Shown here one piece after another: positions 12,989 to 23,499 of a DNA stretch of 64,000 nt. Under the pieces are notes generated by a model. That model was not told the origin of the DNA and searched no databases. It saw nothing but the letters and a program-made list of their open reading frames with translations. The position numbers and the translations under genes are program-made. Every line of letters begins with the position of its first letter. The first letter of the stretch is position 1. Source of the stretch: Cephalotus follicularis (Eukaryota; Streptophyta; Magnoliopsida; Oxalidales; Cephalotaceae); the NCBI GenBank assembly GCA_001972305.1, contig BDDD01002681.1:62001-126000 (forward strand). Reading direction: 5' to 3'.

Positions 12989-14011
12989 CTAGATCCCATC
13001 AGCATAACTCTTCTGGCGACTCTGAGCAGTTAGAAGTCTTTCCCTGATAACCCTGGCCTTTTCTGTGGTTTCTTCAATAAGCTTTGGCCCTAGGAGATTC
13101 CGCTCACCTACCTCAAACCAACATACTAGAGTTCTGCATTTCCATCCATATAGAGCCTCGAAAGGTGCCATACCAATACTAGCATGAAAGCTGTTATTAT
13201 ACAAGAACTCTACTAGTGCTAGATGATCATCCCAACTGCCACCTCAATCCATAACACATGCCCGAAGCATGTCCTCAAGAGTTTGAATCATCCTCTCAGA
13301 CTGGCCATATGTCTGAGGATGAAAAGCTGTGCTAAAACTCAACCGAGTACCAAAAGCTGTCTGCAGTTTCTTCCAAAATCGGGAAGTGAACCGCGGGTCT
13401 CTGTTAGAAACCACACTGACTGGTACACCATGGAGTCTCACAATCTCCCCTATATACAGAGATGCTAACTGTTCTAGAGAATAAGTCATTTTGATCGCTA
13501 TAAAATGGGCAAACTTTGTGAAGCGCTCTACAATAACCCATATGGCATCATGGTTAGCTCTCGTCCGTGACAATCCTGAAACAAAATCCATCGCAATATG
13601 CTCCTATTTCCATTGGGCTACTCACAATGGCTGAAGCAATCTAGTTGGCCTCTGGTGTTCTGCCTTAACTTGCTGACATATCAAGCAGGCAGACACATAT
13701 TCCTCTATTTCCCGTTTCATATTGTTCCACCAATAGACAAGTTTCAGGTCTCGATACATCTTAGTGCTCCCTGGACGCATTGAAAAACTGGAGCGATGAG
13801 CCTGAGACAAAAACTCATCCTTAGGTTCCTTACTATTAGGAACACAAACCCTGCCCTGGAATCCGATCAAACCGTCACTATGTACTGAGAATTGGGGCCA
13901 TAAACCACCTCGACCATCCAATGCAATCTCAAGTAAATCTCCTTCTATCCCTTGAGCCTCTCTAATCCTGTCCATCAACTGTGGTCGTGCTTGAATCTGG
14001 AAAACCGTCAA
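12989..14011 (-). pseudogene. G1 integrase core
   Basis: The zinc-binding N-terminus (H-x-H with CLICQQVKAEHQRP) lies at about 13622-13800. The catalytic core shows all three acidic residues: D in MDFVSGL, D in SNRDPRF and E in [15 protein letters not shown]. It is broken into pieces by stops or shifts near 13600, 13240 and 12985. It continues into a NNSFHASIGMAPFEALYG segment typical of gypsy integrases. It follows RNase H and precedes the chromodomain, the normal chromovirus order. Confidence 0.85.
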
Positions 14012-14020
14012 GCAAGCTAA

Positions 14021-14425
14021 TCAGTGACTCAAAGCGTCTGCCACCATATTAGATTTGCCTAGATGGTACTGTATCTCGCAATTGTAATCATTGAGCAGCT
14101 CCATCCATCTTCCCTGCCTCATATTCAAATCTTTCTGGGAGAAAATATGTTTTAAAATCTTGTGATCTGTGAAAACATCAACTTTCGTGCCATAAATATA
14201 ATGTCTACACTTGCGTAGCGCAAAGATTATCGCTGCTAGCTCTAGATCATGTGTGGGGTAATTCTCCTCATGAGGCTTCAACTTCCTTGAGGCATAAGCA
14301 ATTACCTTCCCATGCTGCATCAAGACACGGCACAAACCATTCCCCGATGCATCACTGTATACCATAAAGCCTTCATTACCCTCTGGCAAGGCCAAGATGG
14401 GTGCAGAAATCAGGTAATGCTTCAA
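14021..14425 (-). pseudogene. G1 RNase H domain
   Basis: Contains [10 protein letters not shown] (first Asp), the [22 protein letters not shown] block with the catalytic Glu, and [21 protein letters not shown] (third Asp), then an NYDCEI-like [15 protein letters not shown] end. This degrades the RNA of RNA/DNA hybrids during reverse transcription. The upstream link to RT (14426-14544) reads AGYYRHFVKGFAQIATPLT with an in-frame stop. Confidence 0.85.
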
Positions 14426-14544
14426 TTCTTGAAACTCTGCTCACAACTATCACCCCAAACAAACGTTATCTTCTTCTATGTCAATCTAGTCAACGGCGTA
14501 GCAATCTGTGCAAATCCTTTGACAAAGTGGCGATAGTATCCTGC

Positions 14545-15336
14545 TTAGCCTAAGAAACTACGGACTTCTGACACATTTGTTGGCCGCCGTTTCCAGTCCT
14601 TAACTAGTTCTATTTTTGCTAGATCCACTAACAAACCAGTACTGGAAATGACATGACCCAGAATAGCCACCTCTAACAACCAGAATTCACACTTGTCAAA
14701 CTTGGCATACATCTGATGCTCCCTTAAGGCCTGTAACACCAAGCGTAAATGATATCCATGGTCCTCCATAGACTTGGAGTACACCAAGATATCATCAATA
14801 AAGACCACAACGAATTGGTCCAGATATGGACTAAACACCTGGTTCATCAAGCTCATGAATGCAGCAGGGGCGTTAGTTACCCCAAAAGGCATCACTACAA
14901 ACTCGTAATGTCCATACCGTGACCGAAAAGCAGTCTTCCAAATGTCTCCTGGTCGAACTCTAAGCTGATGATACCCTGTCCTCAAATCCATCTTGGAGAA
15001 TACTGACAATCCCTTCAACTGGTCGAACAATTCATCAATGTGCAACAGCGGATACTTATTCTTGATAGTAGCCTTATTAAGCTGTCGGTAATCAACGCAC
15101 ATTCTCAATGATCCATCTTTCTTTTTGACAAACAGAACAGGTGCTCCCCACAGGGAAACACTCGGTCTGATGAAACCCTTATCGAGTAACTCTTGCAGCT
15201 GTAATTTCAACTCCTTCAATTCAGGAGGGGCCATACAGTAAGGAGCCCTCGATATAGCTATCGTCCATGGCAGAAGATCTATAACAAACTCCACATCTCT
15301 CACGGGAGGCAAGGATGTCAACTCCTGCAGAAACAC
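14545..15336 (-). pseudogene. G1 reverse transcriptase
   Basis: 263 codons open, with all main gypsy RT blocks: [74 protein letters not shown] and the catalytic [12 protein letters not shown]. It ends at a stop where SFLGLAGYY would be expected. All catalytic aspartates are present. An in-frame stop separates it from the protease end ([17 protein letters not shown]). Confidence 0.92.
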
Positions 15337-15348
15337 ATCCGGATACTC

Positions 15349-15822
15349 TCAGACAACTGGAATATCCTCTAAGTTCGGAATCCATTTCCTTCCATCGGTC
15401 ACATATGCCAAGTATCCACTACAACCCTGATTCAAAAGCCCGTCAACATGTATAGCAGAAATCGTCTGAATTGACTGGTGCTCTAAAGTCCCAATAAACC
15501 GAAACTGAGGCTGCCCTGACATGCTGAAGGACGCAACCTTCCCGTTACAATCCACATGGGCATAATATGCCGATAACCAATCCATCCCAAGAATCACATC
15601 TAGCTCACCTATAGGTAACACAATAAGGTCTGCTAGCAAGGTATGGCCGATGATCTCCATAACACAAGACCTGCATACCCATTTTGAAATAACAGACTCC
15701 CCTACTGGGGTACTAACCTCCATCACAAAAGGGAAAGGCTCGGGTTCCACACTAACATGGAATATAAAATGTAATGCAATATATGAATGGGACGAGCCTG
15801 GATCTATAAGGACCTGTGCCAT
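15349..15822 (-). pseudogene. G1 aspartic protease
   Basis: Retropepsin-like domain with VLIDPGSSHSYI, where the canonical D-S-G/D-T-G active site reads D-P-G, and the conserved [18 protein letters not shown] block. It processes the Gag-Pol polyprotein in this family. The DPG variant also occurs in G2, so it may be normal for this lineage rather than a mutation. It is separated by one stop from the RT. Confidence 0.85.
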
Positions 15823-16210
15823 ATGCTAAGAGATACAAATAGTACCTCCTATTACAGATGCAGATCCTCATGCAACACTCTGATCCATACCATATACTCT
15901 ACCCTGCACGGTAGGTATCGATCCATAGGCGGTTTGCAATTGTCTGTCCGTACCGTAGAAGGTGAATTGGTGTTGGGCCTGCCCTGATACTGCTGTCGAG
16001 ATCCACTACCCTGCCGATAACCCATACTCAGGTTCCACTGAGAACCTCCCTGAGATCGGCCTGAACTCTGCCCTGGCGGAGTCCCTGAATCATATCTTTC
16101 GTAAGAGAACTCCCTAACCATGTGATCAGAAGCTCCACAATTCATACATTTGCGAACTTTCCACCAATAATCGTCCGACGTGTTGTTTGCGCGCCCACAA
16201 TGTATGCACA
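15823..16210 (-). pseudogene. G1 gag C-terminus with zinc knuckles
   Basis: Nucleocapsid end of G1 gag, cut from the rest by the insertion at 16211-25391. It carries CIHCGRANNTSDDYWW and CMNCGASDHMVREF, a doublet of CCHC-like knuckles as in Tekay elements; the final Cys of the second is Phe. Removing the insertion with one TSD copy puts the first Cys pair in frame with a basic linker upstream (25397-25470). Confidence 0.8.
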
Positions 16211-19200
16211 TGTAACGACCCGATCCCGAAACCCGAGCCGTTACAAGGATTTGGGATGACTTCAAACATAACCCATGGCACAAACTGGTCATATAAACTT
16301 TTCCTTCTCTCATCTTCTCCTTCATATTTTTTTTCCTTGCACATAACGAGAGCAGAGGACTGGATGTCCACCTGCGCTTCAGCTACCCACTGCAGCGGAC
16401 TGGCGCCACGCGCCAAGGTCTTGCATGTCCTCTTCCCCCACGGCAGCGGACTAGACCTACAACAACTTGGACATAGCTTTCACGCATACACACATACATG
16501 ATAAAGGAAAGAGTAGAATGAGACAGTCATTTTATAGTGGTTCGGCACAGAATATGCCTACGTCCACTTCCTCAATCATCCATGAGGTTCCACTAGTATG
16601 AAGTTCATTACATACAAGGTTACATAGCTTAGTAAATACGGAGAATGAAAGGATAACCACACCGGCCATACATGGCAGAGAAGCCACACCAGACTTCATT
16701 CATTCAAGGGAGCTATGCCAACCAGAAGCCACTACTCAACAAAACCCGAGGAGAGCACCCCAAGGATGTATTATACAAAGGAGCAGGGGACTTCAACGAG
16801 AGGATATCCCCAACTCACCGTTTCATTAAATCCTCAACACCATCTTCCAAAACACAACCACACACCGTATCACTTAAACCCGAGGAGAGAACCCACGTGT
16901 TCTACATGTGATCACTAAACATTGTCTTCCAAAATACCAATACGCACCGTATCACTTAGACCTGAGGAGAGCACTCTCGTGTTCTGCACGTGATCACTTA
17001 ACACCTTGGTCTAAGGCCAGGGGAAACACATCCTCCACAGACCTTCTCCTCTGGACCCTTGATCACCACCTCTGCAATATGTCAGATGACGACCTCTACA
17101 ACATGTCAGTCCACAACGCCAGACCATAAATATTGCAAGGTACCGGACCACAAGCCAAACCACAACCTCTGTAAGGTACCGGACAACAAGCCAAACCACA
17201 AGCACTGCCTGCGCAGACAACAAGCCAGACCACAAGCACTACCTGCCCAGGAGCTCGGCACTTCAAGGGTACGCACCCCTGCGACGTAGTTCAGCAAGTT
17301 TGGCATGTCTACCTTCAGGAATCATTCACAAAAGCAAGATGTAGAATGCCACAACAATTCCACTACCTGCCCACAGAGAAGCCATGCACACCTGCCACTA
17401 CAGAGTACCAGACCATCCACAGAACAACAAGCCATTCACGGATATCAAACCATCCACAGATGCCAACCCACTCCCAGCACCAGACCAGGTAGCCCGAGAA
17501 GATTCACGCCCGAGAAGGCATCTTCAACAAAACACCAGATAAGTCACTTCGCTCATTCAACGCCCGAGGAGACCACCACACAAGTCATACCCGGGGAGAC
17601 CACCACACCAGCAAATGCCCGAGGAGACCATCACACAAGCGATGCCCGGGGAGACCATTACACTCGCAATGCCTGGGGAGACCATCACACTAGCAATGCC
17701 CAAGAAGACCATCACACTAGCAATGCCCGAGGAGACCACCACAATAGCAATGCCCGGGGAGACCACCACAACAGCAATGCCCGGGGAGACCACCACAACA
17801 GCAATGCCCGGGGAGACTACCACAAAAGCAATGCCCGGGGAGACCACCACACCAGCAATGCCCGGGGAGACCACCACAACAGCAATGCTCGGGGAGACCA
17901 CCACACCAGCAATGCCCGGGGACAAGGAAACGACAACGTTTAACATTAGCTAAGCCTGGGATCAACACAAGGGCCCGGGGACAAACGCCAAGCATGGGGC
18001 AACTACCCGAGGTCCCTCCAACACTTAACTTACACTAAGGAGATGAAATCTCACCTCGGCTTAGTACCCAAGGGATCCACCAGGGCTCACCCAACAAAAT
18101 ATCTTCAGGGATAGAGCTGGTCCGAGGTCGAGAAGACAGGAAACCTAAGGAAAACTTCTTACTCCCACGCTTCCATTGCTGGAACCACCTCAGTAAGCAC
18201 AAATAACAACTCCGTTGAAAATCCATCAAACCGGTCATGGGCTACAGGACTGTAAAAATCCCTCATATACGCATATAGATACCCACTTGTAGAGCACCGC
18301 ATGAACATCGATAGAAGGGCTACACCAGCACTCCTTCCCCGGCAATCACACGTTTGGCGCACCTTACTACATGAACATCGATCGAGCCCACCCCCGTCGA
18401 CAATCACGAGCTCAGCACTACAGCATATGAACATCAATCGAGAAGCTACCTCGTTGGCAATCATGTAGCATTAGTTTTGTCCAAAGGGCCCGTAAATCAC
18501 CGCTCAACCACTATCGAGGAGACACTTCAACTGGTAAATGCTGAAGAAGATGCTTGACATGCACTGCTCACCAAGGGACGTCGGACGTGGGCTACTCTGG
18601 AAGGAAAGCTTAACATGCACTACTCAGCAAGGGATATACACCAAACTTACTCTTCTACCAGGGCGCACATGGCAATAACTCCTTGGCAAAAACATGCATC
18701 TTACGTGGCCATAACAGCTGTATTCATCACATAAGATCTGAGGAACCTCGCCTACCCATAATCTAAATGCTAAAACACAAACTCACGAAAACACCTCAAC
18801 ACAAAATGGTTAAGTTAGTATAACCATAAACAAAACCACAGTAAGACGTCACATACTTGGGTCTCTCAACACCAGCTCCTGCAACGCTTACCAGTTCCTT
18901 GGAACTCCGAATCCACCATACCACTGGATTCTTCATATTCCCAGAACTGAAATAGCCCACCTAGAGCTTTAGATCTACCAGCGGATCCACGTTTCACTAT
19001 CTCCGATGTCAAACACATCACGGATACCAACTCACTGCTCAGTGTACTGAGGAACTTTGAATCCACCATACCACACTCGGTTAAGGACATCAAAGATCAG
19101 TGAGAATAACCTTTAACCACGTTTGACTACAGAAGAAATGGAGAAGAAGAGAAACAAGACTTGTAGAGGAGATGCTCGGTCACGCCAAAAGTAAGGATCC

Positions 19201-19637
19201 AACGAAGAGGAAGCTTGAACCTCACAGGGAGTACTCACAACTCACCCAGATAGAGTTCACTAGGCGTCTTCCTTTTCTTCCTTCTTCTTCTCTTTCCTCA
19301 CTGACTTCTTCTTCTCTTTTCTCATGGACTTTTTCTTCTCTTTTCTCACAGACTTCTTCTTCTCTTTCTTCCTTCTAGCCAAGGCGCCAGATATATCATT
19401 TCACACACTCTCCCTGACACACGTCTTGTCACATTGGAATTGGTTAGCTTCCCTTGTAATCTTCACATATGGGCTTAGTCAAAATAATTGACTCTTCCCA
19501 ATAACGCCACTTTTGGGCCTTAACATTGCACAAGAGATGACTTCCAAATGGCTTCAAGGAAATAATAAAACCCAAACCAGGCTTTAACAAATAGATGACA
19601 AAGAGAATCCTCTGCAAAACCGTACCTGGGTGTTACA
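16211..19637 (-). mobile_element. Complete LTR of family X
   Basis: 3.4 kb from TGTAACGACC to GGTGTTACA. In minus sense it starts TGTAACACCCAGG, a common gypsy LTR start. It contains a GC-rich 27-bp tandem array (17561-17930), GAACATCGAT elements near 18304, 18370 and 18427, a CT-rich segment near 19260-19375 and a donor-like GGGTGAGTTG on the minus strand near 19240. The part from about 18170 to 19637 is repeated at 23960-25391. No genes are seen; long frames through the tandem array are artefacts of its 27-bp period. Confidence 0.8.
17561..17930. repeat. 27-bp tandem array (ATGCCCGGGGAGACC units), first copy
   Basis: About 14 units of 27 bp, consensus ATGCCCGGGGAGACCACCA followed by CAACAGCA. 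The unit length is a multiple of three, so several frames stay open by default. The array is much more GC-rich than its surroundings. The same array occurs at 23590-23963. Confidence 0.92.
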
Positions 19638-20238
19638 ATCCTTTTTACAAAGAAGAATTTGTAAATAAAGTTTGTGTTTACAAGTAACCTCTCAAAGGTT
19701 GGATATGAAAGTGTAAACTAGTTGCAAGCTTTGGATATGAAAGTGTAAGACTTCTAGCTTGATGCCTTTCTTTTTTGTTCAAGATATGCAAGATGAGCTT
19801 TTGTGATTGGATGTTCAAGAATTGTTCCTTAGTCACATTGATCTTGTTTCTTGGCTTGTATTTATAGCATTCTTCAGATTATAGCCGTTGCAAAAGTCTT
19901 GGGCATATTGGATATAACAATTTGTTAATGTAGCTTTGTTTTAGTCTCTGCTGGTAGAAAGACATCGATGTCTTCTAAAAGGCGTCGATGTCTTTTCCTG
20001 TTATTAGCCGTTGAGAGTGCGCCAACTATCCGTTCCATGTTTCCCGGGTCAAACTATTTAAAAAGACGTCGATGTATTTTTAAAGGCGTCGATGTCATTT
20101 GCAAAAGAAGTCTATGTCTTTTTCTTGCAGGTGATATTTTGCCTTATGTGAAGCTTTCTAATATCTTGCACATTAAGGAACAAAGTTAAATGCAAATTTG
20201 TAATCATTAAAACTTTGGATTGAGTCAAAAACCCAATA
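19638..20238 (-). mobile_element. Truncated 3' LTR of copia C2
   Basis: Matches the C2 5' LTR from about 22897 to 23499 and ends ACCCAATA where the other copy has ACCCGACA. Its outer part is missing; it joins the X LTR end exactly. It contains GACATCGATGTCTT and GGCGTCGATGTC motifs at about 19963-20120, matching those at 23220-23390. Confidence 0.82.
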
Positions 20239-20750
20239 ATCTCCCCCTTTTTGATGATTACAAAAATTTGCTTCATTATGGAAAAAAATTATATGACATT
20301 TCAAAGCAAAAAGATTTTCTTTTAGATATCAACATCAAAACTTCAGATATACTCCCCCTTAATATGATAAAAAAAAAACTTCAACCCAACAATCTCTATG
20401 GCACATTTCACATTTCATCTCTATCTCCCCCTAAGCATGAGCTTATTAATTTTTCCTTAAGCATAAGCATTCTCCCCCTTTTTGTTAGCATCAAAAAGAC
20501 TATATAAAAAAAATGATACCAATTAAACAATTTTAAAGGGTTATCAATTGAAGACAAGAATAAAATCCATTTAAAGTTAAAATATCAAAATTTGAGAGAT
20601 ACCAATATGTTTGATAAAATGATAAAAGATTGAAAGAGGCAATACTATATCAATATTATAAAAATACCTCCCCCTCAACTAAAGCTCTCTCCCCAAGTTA
20701 TGTACTTGAACATATTGAGCTTGACTTCAAGTACACCTACAAAACAAAGT
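20239..20750 (-). promoter_or_regulatory. 3' untranslated part of C2 with several polypurine tracts
   Basis: On the minus strand this stretch contains AAAAAGGGGGAGAT next to the LTR and further AGGGGGAG/GGGGGAGA-type tracts near 20352, 20426, 20473 and 20670. Multiplied polypurine tracts are a known feature of Sirevirus elements. No gene is seen. Confidence 0.65.
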
Positions 20751-22415
20751 TTAAGCTTTTGGTACCCATTTGAACTTGGGTCCTTGCAAGTTAGTCACAA
20801 GAGTTCCTTTTGGGACCCAAATCTTCCTAGCTTTACCATAACAAAGATTATTTCTAAAAATGCAAAAGGTAGAAATATGTCATAATCTACCACAATAATT
20901 GCAAACAAATTTATGCTCATTTTTCTTAACAAAGAAATTATTAAAATGCTTGACATTTTTCATTTATTCAAAGCCAAGACCGGCTTTGTCAAAAACACAT
21001 CTTTGTAATCCTAAAAGATTATCCAATTTTGCACTACTATTTGAAAATATAGAAAAATATTTCTTTAAAGCATCAATCTCAAATTTCAAATTTTCATTTT
21101 CTTCCATAAAATCGTTTGACAATTTTGAAGAAACATTTAAAACGTCAATCTCATTCAAATAGAAGCTATTCTTATCCTTTAGAGATTCAATTTCGTTTAT
21201 ACACTTGCTATTTTCATTCTTTAGAATTTCCAATTCGTTAGTCATAGAAATAGAATTTTTCTTTAGAATCTTATTCTTTATGCAAACACATTCATATTCA
21301 ACATACAATTTTTCATATGCATTTTGCAATTCATCAAAAGTAAAATTTACCTCATTTTCTTCTTCATCCTCAATTGCCATGTAGGCAAAGTGTGTAACTT
21401 CTTCATCGCTTTCCTCTTCGGAGGTTGAGGGATCGCTATCCGACCATGTGGCTACCATCGCTTTCTTCTTCTTGAAGTATTCATTCTTTTTCTCGAATTG
21501 CTCTTTCTTTTTAAGATTTGGACACTCGTTCTTGAAGTGGCCGGGCTTGTTGCATTCGTAGCATGTTGGTTCTTCCCTTTTGCTTGACTCTTCATCTTGA
21601 GGGAAATTCTTTTTGAAGGACTTTTTCCCTTTTTGATTTTTGAGAAATCTTTTGAATTGGGAAGTGATAAGTGCAACATCTTCATCTTCATCACTTTCAC
21701 TATCTTCCTTTGAAGCTTTAAAGGCGATTGACTTCTTCTTCTTGACTTCCACATTCTCATGATTCTTCATTGTTGTCTCATGTGTCATCAAGGAGCCTAG
21801 AAGTTATTCGAGTGGGAGAGTGGAGAGATCTTTAGCTTCCTCAATGGCCGTCACCTTTGGCGTCCAACTCTTCGGCAAGCATCTTAAAATTTTTCTTACA
21901 AGTTCTTGGTTAGAATAAGATTTGCCAACATTCTTAAGAGAGTTAACAATAGTAGTAAATCGAGAAAACATATCACTAATACACTCATTATCATGCATCA
22001 CAAATAATTCGTACTCATGTCCAAGCATGCTTATTTTCGATTCTTTTACTTGATTCGTGCCCTCGTATGTAACTTCTAACAAATCCCACATTTCTTTTGC
22101 TGAATCACAAGAGGATATCCGATTAAATTCATTTGGGCCAACGGCACAAAATAAAACATGTTTAGCTTTAGACTTTAATTGGAGCATCCTAAAGTCATTA
22201 TCATTATATTCATTTTTGGGCTTAGGAGAGACCACTCCTTCTATAGTTCTTGTGGGCATCCTAGGACCATTTACATTAATATGCCATAATTGATAGTCTA
22301 GGGATTGTAGAAAAATGGTCATTCTAGTCTTCCAAAAACTATAGTTAATTCCTTCAAAGAATGGGGGTCCAGTTATGGAGGAACCTTCTAATCCCATGTT
22401 CATATGGTTTGCCAT
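20751..22415 (-). pseudogene. C2 gag (Sirevirus-like copia)
   Basis: A nearly complete gag starting MANHMNMGLEGSS at 22415, with GPPFFEGINYSFWKTRM and SLDYQLWHI blocks of the copia capsid domain. The frame breaks at TLPLE*LLGSLMTHE (near 21795), then reads on through an acidic/lysine-rich stretch to the knuckle CYECNKPGHFKNEC (about 21517-21561), a coiled-coil-like region and QRCVFDKAGLGFE. After another stop come a second knuckle, CNYCGRL*HISTFC, and WVPKGTLVTN, ending at 20751. Nothing of protease, integrase or RT follows: the LTR is reached about 0.5 kb later. It may be a gag-only (TR-GAG-like) derivative or a pol deletion. Confidence 0.85.
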
Positions 22416-22456
22416 GGATCTTTATATCTCTAACAATTAAGAATAATGAGATAACC

Positions 22457-22468
22457 GCTCTGATACCA
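22457..22468 (-). promoter_or_regulatory. Primer binding site of C2
   Basis: The minus strand reads TGGTATCAGAGC two bases after the LTR end, complementary to initiator methionine tRNA. Confidence 0.85.
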
Positions 22469-22470
22469 AC

Positions 22471-23499
22471 TGAAATAACACTATATGGCAACTTTGAAAA
22501 ACAAAATTGTATGCGGAAAATACAAATTAAGCAATGAATATAAACAATCACACAATCAAATAATAACAATTAAAGAGATAAGGGATAGAGAGTGTGCAAA
22601 CGAATTTATAGTGGTTCGGCAAATCCGTGCCTACGTCCCCTTTCTGAAGAACCCCTTGAGATTCCACTAGATACCACTAGCAACCTTTGATTTTCGCTTA
22701 CGGGTGCAAATCAAAGCAAACCACCTTACACTTGATTTTGGGTTCCGGGTGCAAATCAAACAAACACCTTACACTTGATTTTGGGTTCCGGGTGCAAATC
22801 AAACAAACACCTTACACTTGATTTTGGGTTCCGGGTGCAAATCAATCAAACACCTTACAAGGGTTCACTCCCCTCTAAATTCTCACCAAGGGTTTTAACA
22901 CCCTTTTAAAAAGAAGAATTTGTAAATAAAGTTTGTGTTTACAAGTAACCTATCAAAGGTTGGATATGAAAGTGTAAACTAGTTGCAAGCTTTGGATGTG
23001 ACAGTGTAAGACTTCTAGCTTGATGTCTTTCTTTTTTGTTCAAGATATGCAAGATTTGCTTTTGTGATTGGATGTTCAAGAATTGTTCCTTAGTCACATT
23101 GATCTTGTTTCTTGGCTTGTATTTATAGCATTCTTCAGATTATAGTCGTTGCAAAAGTCTTCGGCATATTGGATATAACAATTTGTTAATGCAGCTTTGT
23201 TTTAGTCTCTGCTGGTAGAAAGACGTCGATGTCTTCTAAAAGGCATCGATGTATTTTCATGTTATTAGCCATTGAGAGTGCGCCAACTAGCCGTTCCATG
23301 TTTCTCGGGTCAAACTATTTAAAAAGACGTCGATGTCATTTTAAAGGCATCGATGTCATTTGCAAAAGAAGTCGATGTCTTTTTCTTGCAGGTGATATTT
23401 TGCCTTATGTGAAGCTTTCTAATATCTTGCACATTAAGTAACAAAGTTAAATACAAATTTGTAATCATTAAAACTTAGGATTGAGTCAAAAACCCGACA
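22471..23499 (-). mobile_element. 5' LTR of copia C2
   Basis: 1.03 kb from TGAAATAACA to CCCGACA, adjacent to the PBS. It contains four units of a 43-bp repeat (about 22690-22860) and TCGA-core palindromes (23220-23390). Its right half matches the truncated 3' LTR at 19638-20238. Confidence 0.85.
22690..22860. repeat. 43-bp tandem repeat in the C2 LTR
   Basis: Four adjacent copies, the first more diverged, of a unit with CACCTTACACTTGATTTTGG followed by GTTCCGGGTGCAAATCAAAC. Non-coding. Confidence 0.85.

Noticed and set aside
17305-17953. Long open frames on both strands through the MPGETTT/ARGDHH repeats, also at 23583-24102
   Set aside because: The tandem unit is 27 bp, so frames stay open by periodicity. 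There is no start context, and the arrays are inside LTRs.
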